Below, piece after piece: positions 1 to 8,998 of a DNA stretch of 64,000 nt (its first letter is position 1; each line of letters begins with the position of its first letter). The position numbers were made by a program, and so were the translations under genes. This stretch comes from Bacteroidales bacterium (GTDB taxonomy: Bacteria > Bacteroidota > Bacteroidia > Bacteroidales > Muribaculaceae): the NCBI GenBank assembly GCA_910575545.1, contig CAJTFH010000003.1:117442-181441 (forward strand), in the 5' to 3' direction. The notes under the pieces were generated by a model that saw only the letters and a program-made list of their open reading frames with translations, was not told the origin of the DNA and did not search any database.

Positions 1-2
1 TT

Positions 3-2471
3 TTGGAAAGGGTGACACGCGATGTGTCGGTCTACCAGTTGCGTCAGCAGCTTGATGATTCGCTTTATGACACATCCGCACCTTTGGGTGGTGAGATTGT
101 TGCAAGCGATTTGAGCAACCGTCTGGTGAAACTGTCGGTGCTTGAGGCGCGTATGCTCAAAAGCGAGACTGTTGACACTGAACACCTGTTGCTGGCATTG
201 CTCCATAATCCGGAGATACAGCATATGGAATTTATAGTGCCATTCCGTCAGGCCGGAATCGATTATCAGTCGGTGTTGAAGCTGCTTTCAAATGTGAAAG
301 ATATCCCTCAGTCAGGTTTCGGCGCAACAGATGAGGAGGAAGATGATGAGGATGAGGACGCTCAGTCGCGTTCTTCCGCGTCGTATGACAAACGCGACGA
401 TGCCCCGAAAGGGAAAACGCAGCGTGGGCGCGGCAACAATGATACTCCGACCCTCGACAAGTTCGGCAACGATATAACGCGTGCGGCGGAAGACGGACGT
501 CTTGATCCGGTTGTCGGGCGTGAGAATGAGATTGAACGTCTGGCGCAGATTCTGAGCCGCCGCAAAAAAAATAATCCGGTTCTTATCGGAGAACCCGGTG
601 TGGGGAAATCGGCGATTGTCGAAGGGCTGGCATTGCGCATCGTTGAAAGAAAAGTTTCGCGTATATTGTTTGACAAGAGGGTGGTGTCGCTCGACATGGC
701 TTCGATAGTGGCCGGCACGAAATACCGTGGCCAGTTTGAGGAGCGCATCAAGGCGATTCTGACCGAATTGTCGAAAAGTCCCGATGTGATATTGTTCATT
801 GATGAACTCCACACTATTGTGGGGGCCGGTAATGCAGCCGGTTCTATGGATGCCGCGAACCTGTTGAAACCGGCTCTTGCCCGTGGTGAAATACAGTGCA
901 TCGGTGCCACAACGCTCGATGAATACCGCAAGAATATAGAGAAAGACGGTGCTTTGGAGCGTCGTTTCCAAAAGGTGATGGTTGAGCCGACAAGTCCGGA
1001 AGAGACTTTGCAGATTCTCAACAATATTAAAGATAAATATCAGGATCATCACAATGTGACATACACCGATGATGCCTTGAAAGCATGTGTGAGCCTGACG
1101 GAGCGTTACATTAGTGACCGTAATTTCCCTGACAAGGCCATAGATGCTTTAGACGAGGCCGGTTCGCGGGCGCATATAACCAATATAGTGGTGCCTGAGG
1201 AGATTGAACGCCTTGAGAAAGCTATTATAGAGGCCGGGGCAGCTAAATTGGCTGCGGCACAGTCGCAGGATTTTGAAAAGGCGGCTTCGTTTCGTGATAA
1301 GGAGCAGGAACTTAAGGGCAAGCTCTCACAGGCTAACGAACAGTGGGAAAAACAGCTTGAACAGAACCGTGTGGAGGTTAACGAAGATAAGGTGGCCGAG
1401 GTTGTTGCCATGATGACCGGAGTGCCGGTGCAACGTATTGCCCAGGCTGAAGGCAGTCGTTTGCGCGAGATGGCGCCCAAACTCAAGGGTGACATAATAG
1501 GGCAGGATGGTGCCATCGATAAGATAGTGAAAGCTATCCAACGTAACCGTGTGGGGCTTAAAGACCCTAACAAACCTATCGGTACATTCATGTTCCTGGG
1601 GCCGACAGGTGTGGGAAAGACTCATCTGGCCAAGAAACTTGCGGAATATCTTTTTGACTCGGCCGACACTTTGATAAGGGTGGATATGAGCGAGTTTATG
1701 GAGAAATTCACTGTCAGCCGTCTGGTTGGAGCGCCTCCGGGATATGTCGGTTATGAAGAGGGTGGTCAGCTCACGGAGAAAGTGCGCCGCCGTCCCTATT
1801 CGGTTGTGCTGCTCGATGAGATTGAGAAAGCGCACCCTGATGTATTTAATCTGCTGTTGCAGGTTATGGATGAAGGCCGTCTGACCGACAGCCTTGGGCG
1901 TCGTATCGATTTCAAGAACACGTTGATTATAATGACCTCGAATATCGGTTCGAGGCAATTGAAAGATTTCGGCGCAGGGGTTGGATTCAACACCCGAACC
2001 GGCGATATGTCGAAGGAATATTCGCAGGGAGTGCTTCAAAAAGCCTTGAACAAGGCTTTCGCACCAGAATTCCTGAATCGAATCGACGACATTGTAATGT
2101 TCGATTCATTAGACAAAGATGCGATATTCAAGATTATAGATATTGAGTTGCGCGGATTTCTGACCCGTATGAGCAAGCTCGGTTATGAGTTTGAGATTTC
2201 AGATGATGCCAAAAACTATATCGCTACCAAGGGATATGACCAGCAGTATGGTGCACGTCCGTTGAAGAGGGCTTTGCAGAAATATCTTGAAGACCCGTTG
2301 GCAGAGCTGATTATCAACGCTGAAGTGAATGCCGGCGACAAGATTCTTGTGGAATATGACAAAGAGTCTGATAAAATCATCACAAGAGCCGATGCTCAAA
2401 CCAAGCCTGTCGAGGCGGGGAGTGGCGCGTCGATGCCCGAAGCTGACAATCAGACGACCGTTGACAAGTAA
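3..2471 (+). CDS. clpC: ClpC-type AAA+ unfoldase, 5' end missing
   Basis: Class I Hsp100 unfoldase that feeds substrates to ClpP in the cytoplasm. Within the visible 822 residues there is the rest of the Clp N-domain (to about residue 100), an acidic linker (residues 111-119), AAA1 with Walker A GEPGVGKS at 196-203 and Walker B near 262-268, a short UVR-like middle region (about 420-450), and AAA2 with Walker A GPTGVGKT at 533-540 and Walker B about 601-606. A VGF tripeptide at 660-662 sits where the ClpP-binding loop is in ClpC/ClpA. The frame opens with a TTG at base 3, but the N-domain begins mid-repeat, so the true start is upstream of the window. ClpC rather than ClpB, because the middle region is short and the ClpP loop is present. 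Confidence 0.95.
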   Translation: MERVTRDVSVYQLRQQLDDSLYDTSAPLGGEIVASDLSNRLVKLSVLEARMLKSETVDTEHLLLALLHNPEIQHMEFIVPFRQAGIDYQSVLKLLSNVKDIPQSGFGATDEEEDDEDEDAQSRSSASYDKRDDAPKGKTQRGRGNNDTPTLDKFGNDITRAAEDGRLDPVVGRENEIERLAQILSRRKKNNPVLIGEPGVGKSAIVEGLALRIVERKVSRILFDKRVVSLDMASIVAGTKYRGQFEERIKAILTELSKSPDVILFIDELHTIVGAGNAAGSMDAANLLKPALARGEIQCIGATTLDEYRKNIEKDGALERRFQKVMVEPTSPEETLQILNNIKDKYQDHHNVTYTDDALKACVSLTERYISDRNFPDKAIDALDEAGSRAHITNIVVPEEIERLEKAIIEAGAAKLAAAQSQDFEKAASFRDKEQELKGKLSQANEQWEKQLEQNRVEVNEDKVAEVVAMMTGVPVQRIAQAEGSRLREMAPKLKGDIIGQDGAIDKIVKAIQRNRVGLKDPNKPIGTFMFLGPTGVGKTHLAKKLAEYLFDSADTLIRVDMSEFMEKFTVSRLVGAPPGYVGYEEGGQLTEKVRRRPYSVVLLDEIEKAHPDVFNLLLQVMDEGRLTDSLGRRIDFKNTLIIMTSNIGSRQLKDFGAGVGFNTRTGDMSKEYSQGVLQKALNKAFAPEFLNRIDDIVMFDSLDKDAIFKIIDIELRGFLTRMSKLGYEFEISDDAKNYIATKGYDQQYGARPLKRALQKYLEDPLAELIINAEVNAGDKILVEYDKESDKIITRADAQTKPVEAGSGASMPEADNQTTVDK

Positions 2472-2510
2472 ATTTGTCAGTAGCGACCGACATAATTAAC
2501 AATAGTTATG

Positions 2511-2545
2511 AAAAAATGCCAGACATAATGTTTGGCATTTTTTTT
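2511..2545. terminator. Hairpin terminator between clpC and htpG
   Basis: An A-run plus TGCCA at 2511-2521 pairs with TGGCA plus a T-run at 2533-2543. The 11-nt centre is itself nearly palindromic, with one G-T pair. The T-run continues to 2545. It lies 40 bp after the clpC stop codon and could work on either strand. Confidence 0.8.
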
Positions 2546-2584
2546 GCAGGTTGTTATAACATAGATAACAAAAACAAAAAATAT

Positions 2585-4636
2585 ATGACCATGGCAAAAA
2601 CAGGATCTATAGGGGTTACGACTGAAAACATATTCCCCGTAATCAAAAAATTCCTTTATAGCGATCATGAAATCTTTCTGCGAGAGCTGGTATCTAATGC
2701 GATAGATGCCACGCAAAAGTTAAAGACACTGTCGTCATTCGGCGAATTCAACGGCGCGATGGATGATATGACCGTCAGGGTTAAGGTAGACAAAGAGGCC
2801 GGCACCCTTACGGTTTCAGACCACGGTATCGGCATGACTGCAGATGATATCGAGAAATATATCAATCAGATTGCTTTCTCAGGGGCTGAAGAATTCCTGG
2901 CCAAGTATAAAGACAATGCCAATGCTATTATCGGTCACTTCGGTTTGGGTTTCTATTCCGCTTTCATGGTGGCCAAGAAGGTGGTTATCAATTCGCTGTC
3001 ATATAAAGATGATGCAGAGGCGGTGAAATGGGAATGTGACGGTTCTCCTGAGTTCACAATGTCTGAATCGGATAAGAGTGAGCGGGGTACTGACATTATT
3101 CTTTATATCGATGATGAAAACAAGGAATTCCTGGAGCAGAGCCGTGTGGATGCTCTTTTGAAAAAATATTGCCGTTTCCTTCCGGTGCCTGTTATTTCAG
3201 GTAAGAAACAGGAATGGAAAGATGGGAAAATGGTTGATACCGATGCAGATAACATTGTGAATATCACAGAACCGGCCTGGACTAAGAAACCCTCGGAACT
3301 GACGGATGAGGATTATCGCAATTTCTACCGTGAGCTTTATCCTGGGCAGGATGACCCCCTCTTCTGGATTCACTTGAACGTGGATTATCCGTTTACACTG
3401 ACCGGTATCCTCTATTTCCCGAAAATCAAAAATAATTTTGAAGTCACGAAGAACCGCATCCAGCTTTATTGTAACCAGGTTTTTGTGACTGATTCTGTTG
3501 AAGGCGTTGTTCCTGAATTCATGATGCTTCTGCAGGGTGTTATCGATTCGCCTGATATTCCGCTGAATGTGTCGCGTTCTTACCTGCAAAGCGACTCTGC
3601 GGTTAAAAAGATTTCATCATACATCACCAAGAAGGTGGCCTCAAGGCTGGATGAGCTGTTTAAGGCTGACCGTAAGGAGTTTGAGCAGAAGTGGGATGAT
3701 ATCAAGATTTTCATCGAATACGGGATGCTGACCGATGAGAAATTCTGCGATGCTGCAATGAAGTTTGATTTGCTGAAGGATACTGAGAGCAAGCATTTCA
3801 CCATTGAGGAATATAAAGAGCTCATTGCGCCGGAACAGACTGATAAGGACGGTAACATCATCTTCCTCTATGCAACCGACGTGACAGCCCAGTATAATTA
3901 TATAAAGTCTGCAACAGGGAAGGGGTATGATGTTCTGGTAATGGACGGGCAGCTTGACAGCCATTTTGTAGGATTGCTGGAGCAGAAGATTGAGAAGAGC
4001 CGTTTTGTGCGTGTCGATTCAGATGTCATAGGAAATCTTATTCAGAAGAGTGATAAGAAAACTGTTGATTTGTCGGAGGTGCAGCGCGATATTCTGACTT
4101 CGTTGTTTAATTCTCAGCTGCCTAAGGTTGATAACTCGCAGTTTTTTGTGAACTTTGAGGCGATGGGTGAGAATGATGCCCCGATAGTCATCACTCAGAA
4201 TGAATATATGCGTAGAATGAAGGAGATGGCGGCTCTGCAGCCCGGCATGAATCTCTACGGCGAAATGCCCGACAGTTATTCGCTGATAGTCAACACTGAG
4301 AATCCTATAGTCAAGAAGATTTCCGTTGCAGCTGACGGTGCGTTGGCTGCTAAAGTCAAACCGATGATGGATGAAGTTAATGCGAATAATGCAAAAATCA
4401 CATCGATAAGGGACGCGAAAAAAGAGGGTTCTTTGACTGATGAAGATAATAAGGAGATAGATGCTTTGCAGGAGGCCAACAATAAGCTGAGGGAGGAGCA
4501 GTCGCATGTTGTGGCTGAGTATGCATCTTCTCAACCGGTTGTAGGACAGCTGATTGACCTTGCCCTTTTAGGCAACGGAATGTTGCGGGGTGAGCAGCTG
4601 TCGAAGTTCATCGACAGGTCGTTGTCGCTGCTCTGA
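2585..4636 (+). CDS. htpG: Molecular chaperone HtpG (Hsp90)
   Basis: Bacterial Hsp90, a cytoplasmic ATP-dependent chaperone that acts as a homodimer; 683 residues, normal for the family. The GHKL ATPase motifs are visible in order: ELVSNAIDA (Asn that binds Mg-ATP), DHGIGM and GHFGLGFYSAF in the first 150 residues. The middle domain has NVSRSYLQSD. There is no C-terminal MEEVD, as expected in bacteria. The frame is open further upstream (to 2474), but that stretch runs through the clpC terminator hairpin, so ATG 2585 (or ATG 2591, two codons later) is chosen. The family normally starts just before the NIFPVIKKFLYSDHEIFLRE-like stretch seen here. It is transcribed alone, bounded by terminators on both sides. 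Confidence 0.97.
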   Translation: MTMAKTGSIGVTTENIFPVIKKFLYSDHEIFLRELVSNAIDATQKLKTLSSFGEFNGAMDDMTVRVKVDKEAGTLTVSDHGIGMTADDIEKYINQIAFSGAEEFLAKYKDNANAIIGHFGLGFYSAFMVAKKVVINSLSYKDDAEAVKWECDGSPEFTMSESDKSERGTDIILYIDDENKEFLEQSRVDALLKKYCRFLPVPVISGKKQEWKDGKMVDTDADNIVNITEPAWTKKPSELTDEDYRNFYRELYPGQDDPLFWIHLNVDYPFTLTGILYFPKIKNNFEVTKNRIQLYCNQVFVTDSVEGVVPEFMMLLQGVIDSPDIPLNVSRSYLQSDSAVKKISSYITKKVASRLDELFKADRKEFEQKWDDIKIFIEYGMLTDEKFCDAAMKFDLLKDTESKHFTIEEYKELIAPEQTDKDGNIIFLYATDVTAQYNYIKSATGKGYDVLVMDGQLDSHFVGLLEQKIEKSRFVRVDSDVIGNLIQKSDKKTVDLSEVQRDILTSLFNSQLPKVDNSQFFVNFEAMGENDAPIVITQNEYMRRMKEMAALQPGMNLYGEMPDSYSLIVNTENPIVKKISVAADGALAAKVKPMMDEVNANNAKITSIRDAKKEGSLTDEDNKEIDALQEANNKLREEQSHVVAEYASSQPVVGQLIDLALLGNGMLRGEQLSKFIDRSLSLL

Positions 4637-4646
4637 TAACAGATAT

Positions 4647-4697
4647 AAAACACCAACGCCCGCGTTAACATCCGGTTAACGCGGGCGTTGGTGTTTT
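4647..4697. terminator. Bidirectional terminator, htpG / TPR gene
   Basis: A perfect 23-bp stem (4647-4669 with 4675-4697) and a 5-nt loop (4670-4674), with an A-run on one side and a T-run on the other. It sits between two convergent genes and ends both. It is the strongest hairpin in the window. Confidence 0.95.
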
Positions 4698-4708
4698 ATC
4701 GGGCGGAA

Positions 4709-5923
4709 TTACATTGATTCCACACGTTTGAGGTTCTCTTCGTCGTTGAGGTTATAGTAGATGCTGCGGAGCACCTGGCGGGCATCTGACATGGTGTCGT
4801 CGATTTCGTATGCCTTTTCGAGATACCCGGCTGCTTCTTTCAGAAGGGGGTCTACCTTGTTGGCACGGAATTCGTTGTATTGGGCATTAGAAAGGTTGCC
4901 GCCTTCGTTCTGGTCGATGTCGCAAGCACGCTGGTAGAGCTTATAGCCATACTGCATAAGTGCGTTGGCATTTTTCTCATCAAGCGAGATAGCTTTCTTA
5001 TAGGCTTCCATTGAGGCTTCGGGGTTACCTTCGCTATCGCAAAGCACGCCTTTCACGAAGTATAGCTGTGCATTGTTGGGGTCTTCGGCAATATATTTGT
5101 CGATGAGTGCGTCAGCTTTAGCGTATTCTTTCTTGTCGATGAGGTTGTTGATCATGTAGCCGATATAGCGTGAATCTTCCTTGCCATAGAGGGCATAGGC
5201 TTCTTCTGCGATTTCTGCCATTGCCTGGGGATTCTGGAGCTGCGAAGCTGCGGATATTGCATAATCGTAGGCGTTCTTTTTCGTATAACCGTGGGCGATG
5301 GCGTTGCGGAAATCTTTCAGAGCGGCTTCATTGTTCTGGGCCAAGGAATTCCCGATACCCATGTTATACATGATTTCAGCAAGCAGTGTGTCGGCCGGAG
5401 CTTTCAGACCGGCTTTTACCAATGCGGGGTTCTGGGGAAGTGTTGTGTAAAGTTCCCATGCTTTGACGGCATTGGGATAGTCTTCTACTTCCCAAAGGAA
5501 AAGGGCTGCATTGTTGAAGTCGTTATAGTGTTCTTTTATGCCTTTGATGATGTCTTTGGAATATTTGGTTTTCACTTTTCCTTTGGCATCTACAACTGTG
5601 TCGAGCGGAAGGGCTTTCTGATAGAAGTCATAACCTTCAAGTATGGATTTACCTATCAGGTCTTTTTTGACTTCTTTACCCATCTGGGCGAACACACTCT
5701 GCTGGTCGTAGTAGTCGAAAGCTCCTTTGCCGGCAACGAAATATGTGTATGCATCAGAAGCCGACTCCTGGTTTGTAAAAGCTGGAGCGAGTTTTTTGAC
5801 ACTTTCGGGATATGAGGCTGCATTGCCTTTCATCTCGCGTTCAACCTCCTTGACGAGCTGTTTCTGGGCAGCTGCCGAGCCAAGGGTGAGGAGGCACAGG
5901 CTTAAAATAGTGATTTTTTTCAT
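4709..5923 (-). CDS. Secreted TPR-repeat protein
   Basis: 404 residues with an N-terminal signal peptide (MKKITILSLCLLTLGSAAAQ, cleavage after about residue 19), so periplasmic or surface-exposed. Tetratricopeptide-like helix pairs fill the rest; the clearest are about residues 280-320, with the alanine-rich pattern of AYKKAISLDEKNANAL. No catalytic motif is visible. It starts 44 bp after the gyrA stop codon on the same strand and no -7 box is seen in that gap, so co-transcription with gyrA is likely. Function unknown; TPR proteins usually serve as protein-binding scaffolds. The call rests on the signal peptide and repeats only. Confidence 0.85.
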   Translation of the reverse strand: MKKITILSLCLLTLGSAAAQKQLVKEVEREMKGNAASYPESVKKLAPAFTNQESASDAYTYFVAGKGAFDYYDQQSVFAQMGKEVKKDLIGKSILEGYDFYQKALPLDTVVDAKGKVKTKYSKDIIKGIKEHYNDFNNAALFLWEVEDYPNAVKAWELYTTLPQNPALVKAGLKAPADTLLAEIMYNMGIGNSLAQNNEAALKDFRNAIAHGYTKKNAYDYAISAASQLQNPQAMAEIAEEAYALYGKEDSRYIGYMINNLIDKKEYAKADALIDKYIAEDPNNAQLYFVKGVLCDSEGNPEASMEAYKKAISLDEKNANALMQYGYKLYQRACDIDQNEGGNLSNAQYNEFRANKVDPLLKEAAGYLEKAYEIDDTMSDARQVLRSIYYNLNDEENLKRVESM

Positions 5924-5967
5924 AACTGGATAGAGTATGATTTAGTTGGGTTAAATGGTTTGTCAAT

Positions 5968-8535
5968 TTATACCTCGTTAATAGCTTCATCGTCGGTTTC
6001 CGGATCTTCATCATCGGTCTCAACGGTGTTGTCGGCCGGTTCTTCAGGAAGCTCTTCGGGGTTTTCGATGGCTTCAACCGCTTCTTCTTCAGGATCAGTG
6101 GCTACGCAGCATACGGAAGCGATTTCATCGCCACGTTTTTCAAGGTTGATGATACGCACGCCTTGTGTCGCACGTCCCATCAGACGGATGTCGGCCACAC
6201 GCACTCTCAGGGTTATGCCTGAACGGTTGATGATTACCAGGTCGCAGTCGTCGTCAACGCTCTTTATCGCCACAACGGCACCGGTCTTTTCGGTGATGTT
6301 CATGGTCTTCACACCCTTGCCGCCACGGTTGGTGATGCGGTAGCCGTCGAGTAGCGACCGTTTGCCGAATCCGTTTTCCGAGATTACCATCACGTTTTTG
6401 TTGTCGTCGGGATGCATACATATCATGCCGATAACTTCATCGTCGCCTCCGTCGAGTTTCATGCCTCTCACACCGGTGGAAACACGTCCCATCTGTCGAA
6501 CAGCCGATTCATTGAAACGGATGGCGCGTCCGTTGCGGTTGGCCATGAGTATTTCGGCATTGCCGTCGGTGAGTTCAACTCCGATTACTTGGTCGCCTTC
6601 ACGTATGATAATGGCTTTCTTGCCTTTAATGTTCACACGGGCATATTCGGCAAGAGATGTTTTTTTGATTACACCCATGCGGGTGGCGAACACGAGGTTG
6701 TGGGTCGATGTGAATTCTGTGTCGTCGAGATTTTTGCAGCGGATGAATGCGTTGACAGAATCGCCCGGCTCGATGTTGAGGAGGTTCTGTATGGCGCGTC
6801 CCTTTGTGTTTTTGGCACCTTCGGGAATCTCGTAGACTTTCATCTTGTAGACCATTCCCCTTTGGGTGAAGAAGAGGATGTTGTTGTGCATCGAAGCTGG
6901 GTAGATGTATTCAATGAAGTCTTCTTCGCGGGTGTTGCTTCCTCGGGAGCCTACGCCTCCGCGGTTCTGCGCACGGAATTCCGACAGGGGAGTGCGTTTG
7001 ATGTAGCCCATGTGTGAGATGGTGATAATCATCTCGTCGTCGGCATAGAAATCTTCTGCGTTGAAATCTCCTGCCGTATAGTCAATCATTGTGCGGCGGG
7101 GATTGCCATAGGTGTCGCGCACTTCGATGAGTTCCTGCTTGATGAGTTCGCGGCATACGTTTTCATCGTTTAGGATTTCTTCGAGGTGTGCTATGAGTTT
7201 CTGCACTTCTTCATAGTTCGCGTGCAGTTTATCCTGTTCCAGCCCGGTGAGCTGGTAGAGACGCATGTTGACTATTGCCTGGGCTTGCACGTCTGAAAGC
7301 TCGAAGCGTTCCATCAAAGTGGATTTCGCTGCTTCGGTTGATGCTGCATGGCGGATAATCGAGATAACCTCGTCGATATGGTCGGAGGCGATTATGAGTC
7401 CCTCAAGGATGTGGGCGCGTTCCTGTGCTTTTTTAAGCTCGAAACGTGTGCGCCGGATTACAACCTCATGGCGGTGGTCAACAAAGGCTTTTATGATTTC
7501 TTTGAGGTTGAGGATTTTCGGCCGGCCATTGACAAGGGCCACGTTGTTGACGCTGAATGACGATTGCATCGGCGTCATCTTATAAAGTTTGTTGAGCACA
7601 ACGTTGGCGTTGGCATCCTGTCGCAGTTTGATGACTATGCGCATCCCTTTATAATCACTCTCGTCGTTAAGGTCGGCAATTCCTTCGAGTTTCTTTTCCG
7701 TCACCAATTCGGCGATATAACGGATCAGTTCAGCTTTATTGACGCCGTAAGGGATTTCGTTGACGATTATTACCTCATGGTCTTTTTCCTGCTCGATTGT
7801 GGCGTTTGCGCGGATTATCACACGGCCACGGCCTGTTTCATAGGCTTCTTTGACTCCGTTGTAGCCATAAATAGTTCCACCGGTAGGGAAGTCGGGGGCA
7901 GGTATGTGTTGCATCAGTTCGGCAACCGACAGCTCTGGGTTGTCGATAAGCGCTATGCACGCATTGATTGACTCTGTGAGGTTGTGGGTCGGCATGTTAG
8001 TGGCCATACCCACGGCGATGCCCGACGAACCGTTGACAAGCAGTGCCGGTATGCGTGTAGGAAGCACCACAGGCTCTTTTGCTGAGTTGTCGTAGTTGGG
8101 TTGGAAATCGACTGTATCGGAGTCTATGTCGCGTAGCATTTCCTCGCCGATGCGTTGCAGACGCACCTCGGTGTAACGCATGGCTGCAGGGCCGTCGCCG
8201 TCGATTGAACCGAAGTTTCCGTGGCCGTCGACCAAGCATTCGCGCATTGCCCAGGGCTGGGCCATGCGCACGATTGTGCCGTAAATCGAGCCGTCGCCGT
8301 GCGGGTGGTATTTACCCATCACTTCACCTACAGCTTTCGCTGCTTTACGGTGGGGCTTGTCGGAATTGTTACCCATCTCGTTCATTCCGAACAGCACGCG
8401 GCGGTGGACGGGTTTGAGACCGTCGCGCACATCAGGGAGAGCACGCGAGACGATAACCGACATCGAATAGTCGATGTAGGCCGATTTCATCTCGTTTTCA
8501 ATGTTGATCTTAATAATGCGATCTTCTTCCAGCAT
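5968..8535 (-). CDS. gyrA: DNA gyrase subunit A
   Basis: The breakage-reunion subunit of DNA gyrase, which works with GyrB to introduce negative supercoils; 855 residues. The catalytic tyrosine is Tyr121 in AAMRYTEV. The C-terminal beta-pinwheel carries a GyrA box of the form QNRGGVG, which supports gyrase over topoisomerase IV ParC. The tail is very acidic (Glu/Asp-rich last 40 residues). In the quinolone-resistance region the sequence is HPHGDGSIYG: Gly82 stands at the position of E. coli Ser83, and Gly86 at that of Asp87. Transcribed from its own promoter at 8619 and probably into the TPR gene. Confidence 0.97.
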   Translation of the reverse strand: MLEEDRIIKINIENEMKSAYIDYSMSVIVSRALPDVRDGLKPVHRRVLFGMNEMGNNSDKPHRKAAKAVGEVMGKYHPHGDGSIYGTIVRMAQPWAMRECLVDGHGNFGSIDGDGPAAMRYTEVRLQRIGEEMLRDIDSDTVDFQPNYDNSAKEPVVLPTRIPALLVNGSSGIAVGMATNMPTHNLTESINACIALIDNPELSVAELMQHIPAPDFPTGGTIYGYNGVKEAYETGRGRVIIRANATIEQEKDHEVIIVNEIPYGVNKAELIRYIAELVTEKKLEGIADLNDESDYKGMRIVIKLRQDANANVVLNKLYKMTPMQSSFSVNNVALVNGRPKILNLKEIIKAFVDHRHEVVIRRTRFELKKAQERAHILEGLIIASDHIDEVISIIRHAASTEAAKSTLMERFELSDVQAQAIVNMRLYQLTGLEQDKLHANYEEVQKLIAHLEEILNDENVCRELIKQELIEVRDTYGNPRRTMIDYTAGDFNAEDFYADDEMIITISHMGYIKRTPLSEFRAQNRGGVGSRGSNTREEDFIEYIYPASMHNNILFFTQRGMVYKMKVYEIPEGAKNTKGRAIQNLLNIEPGDSVNAFIRCKNLDDTEFTSTHNLVFATRMGVIKKTSLAEYARVNIKGKKAIIIREGDQVIGVELTDGNAEILMANRNGRAIRFNESAVRQMGRVSTGVRGMKLDGGDDEVIGMICMHPDDNKNVMVISENGFGKRSLLDGYRITNRGGKGVKTMNITEKTGAVVAIKSVDDDCDLVIINRSGITLRVRVADIRLMGRATQGVRIINLEKRGDEIASVCCVATDPEEEAVEAIENPEELPEEPADNTVETDDEDPETDDEAINEV

Positions 8536-8618
8536 CTTATAATAACGTTGTTTATGAAAATCAAATTTCTATGCGGCCGGCGCGTTTATGGTGTGATGCG
8601 GAGGCTGCAAATAACATA

Positions 8619-8650
8619 CAAAGATAATGAAAAAAATCGGTTTAGAGAAA
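8619..8650 (-). promoter_or_regulatory. gyrA promoter
   Basis: On the minus strand the -7 box is TATCTTTG (8619-8626), a full match to TAnnTTTG. Twenty bases upstream is TTTC (8647-8650), one base from the TTTG -33 consensus. The predicted start of transcription is near 8613, leaving a leader of roughly 80 nt before gyrA. Confidence 0.7.
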
Positions 8651-8771
8651 CGTTGGGCGATGTATTTGATTTGTGTGTATTTGATTTGTTATTAGCGGTT
8701 TATCGGCTGATTTCATAGTCGGGTCGCAAATCGCATGTGTTTAATACACAGCAGTGTAGGCATATGAAAAA

Positions 8772-8903
8772 GGAGGGTGTGTCATAATGGCCCATCTGGG
8801 TCGTCGCCCGAGGGCTTCGGGTTCGGTCATTGACCTTAGTCAACTCCCTTCACCTTCACCCTCAGGCTCCTACCATCTGAACCATTCTGACAGCACCCTC
8901 TCC
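8772..8903. repeat. 132-bp MITE-like element with imperfect terminal inverted repeats
   Basis: The left end GGAGGGTGTGTCATAATGG (8772-8790) is matched in inverse by 8882-8903, which reads on the minus strand GGAGAGGGTGCTGTCAGAAT then GG. The inside is GC-rich and full of small palindromes: CCCATCTGGG, CCCGAGGGCTTCGGG and GGTCATTGACC. There is no reading frame of note and no convincing target duplication. A non-autonomous transposon remnant fits best; a structured RNA is the alternative. Confidence 0.55.
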
Positions 8904-8913
8904 ATCCGGATGC

Positions 8914-8950
8914 AAAAAAAGGCGTTGGTCGAATTTTCGACACAACGCCC
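8914..8950 (-). terminator. ppdK terminator
   Basis: The GGCGTTG arm at 8921-8927 pairs with CAACGCC at 8943-8949, and an inner GTCGA/TCGAC arm (8928-8932 / 8937-8941) extends it with one bulged A. On the minus strand this is followed by seven T (complement of 8914-8920). It lies about 50 bp past the ppdK stop codon. Confidence 0.9.
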
Positions 8951-8998
8951 TTTGACTTATAAGAGCTTATACGGACACCTGATTGTGTCGGTTACCGC

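Larger units (their letters stand above)
8536..8998. other. Intergenic region between gyrA and ppdK
   Basis: 463 bp without a gene. It holds the gyrA promoter (8619-8650), a 132-bp element with terminal inverted repeats (8772-8903) and the ppdK terminator (8914-8950). The remaining sequence, about 8651-8771, is AT-rich with nothing recognised. A plus-strand open frame at 8787-9071 runs through the element and the terminator and is not credible as a gene. Confidence 0.8.

Noticed and set aside
2474..2584. 37-codon N-terminal extension of HtpG
   Set aside because: It spans the clpC terminator hairpin and its sequence is not part of the Hsp90 family; ATG 2585 is the credible start.
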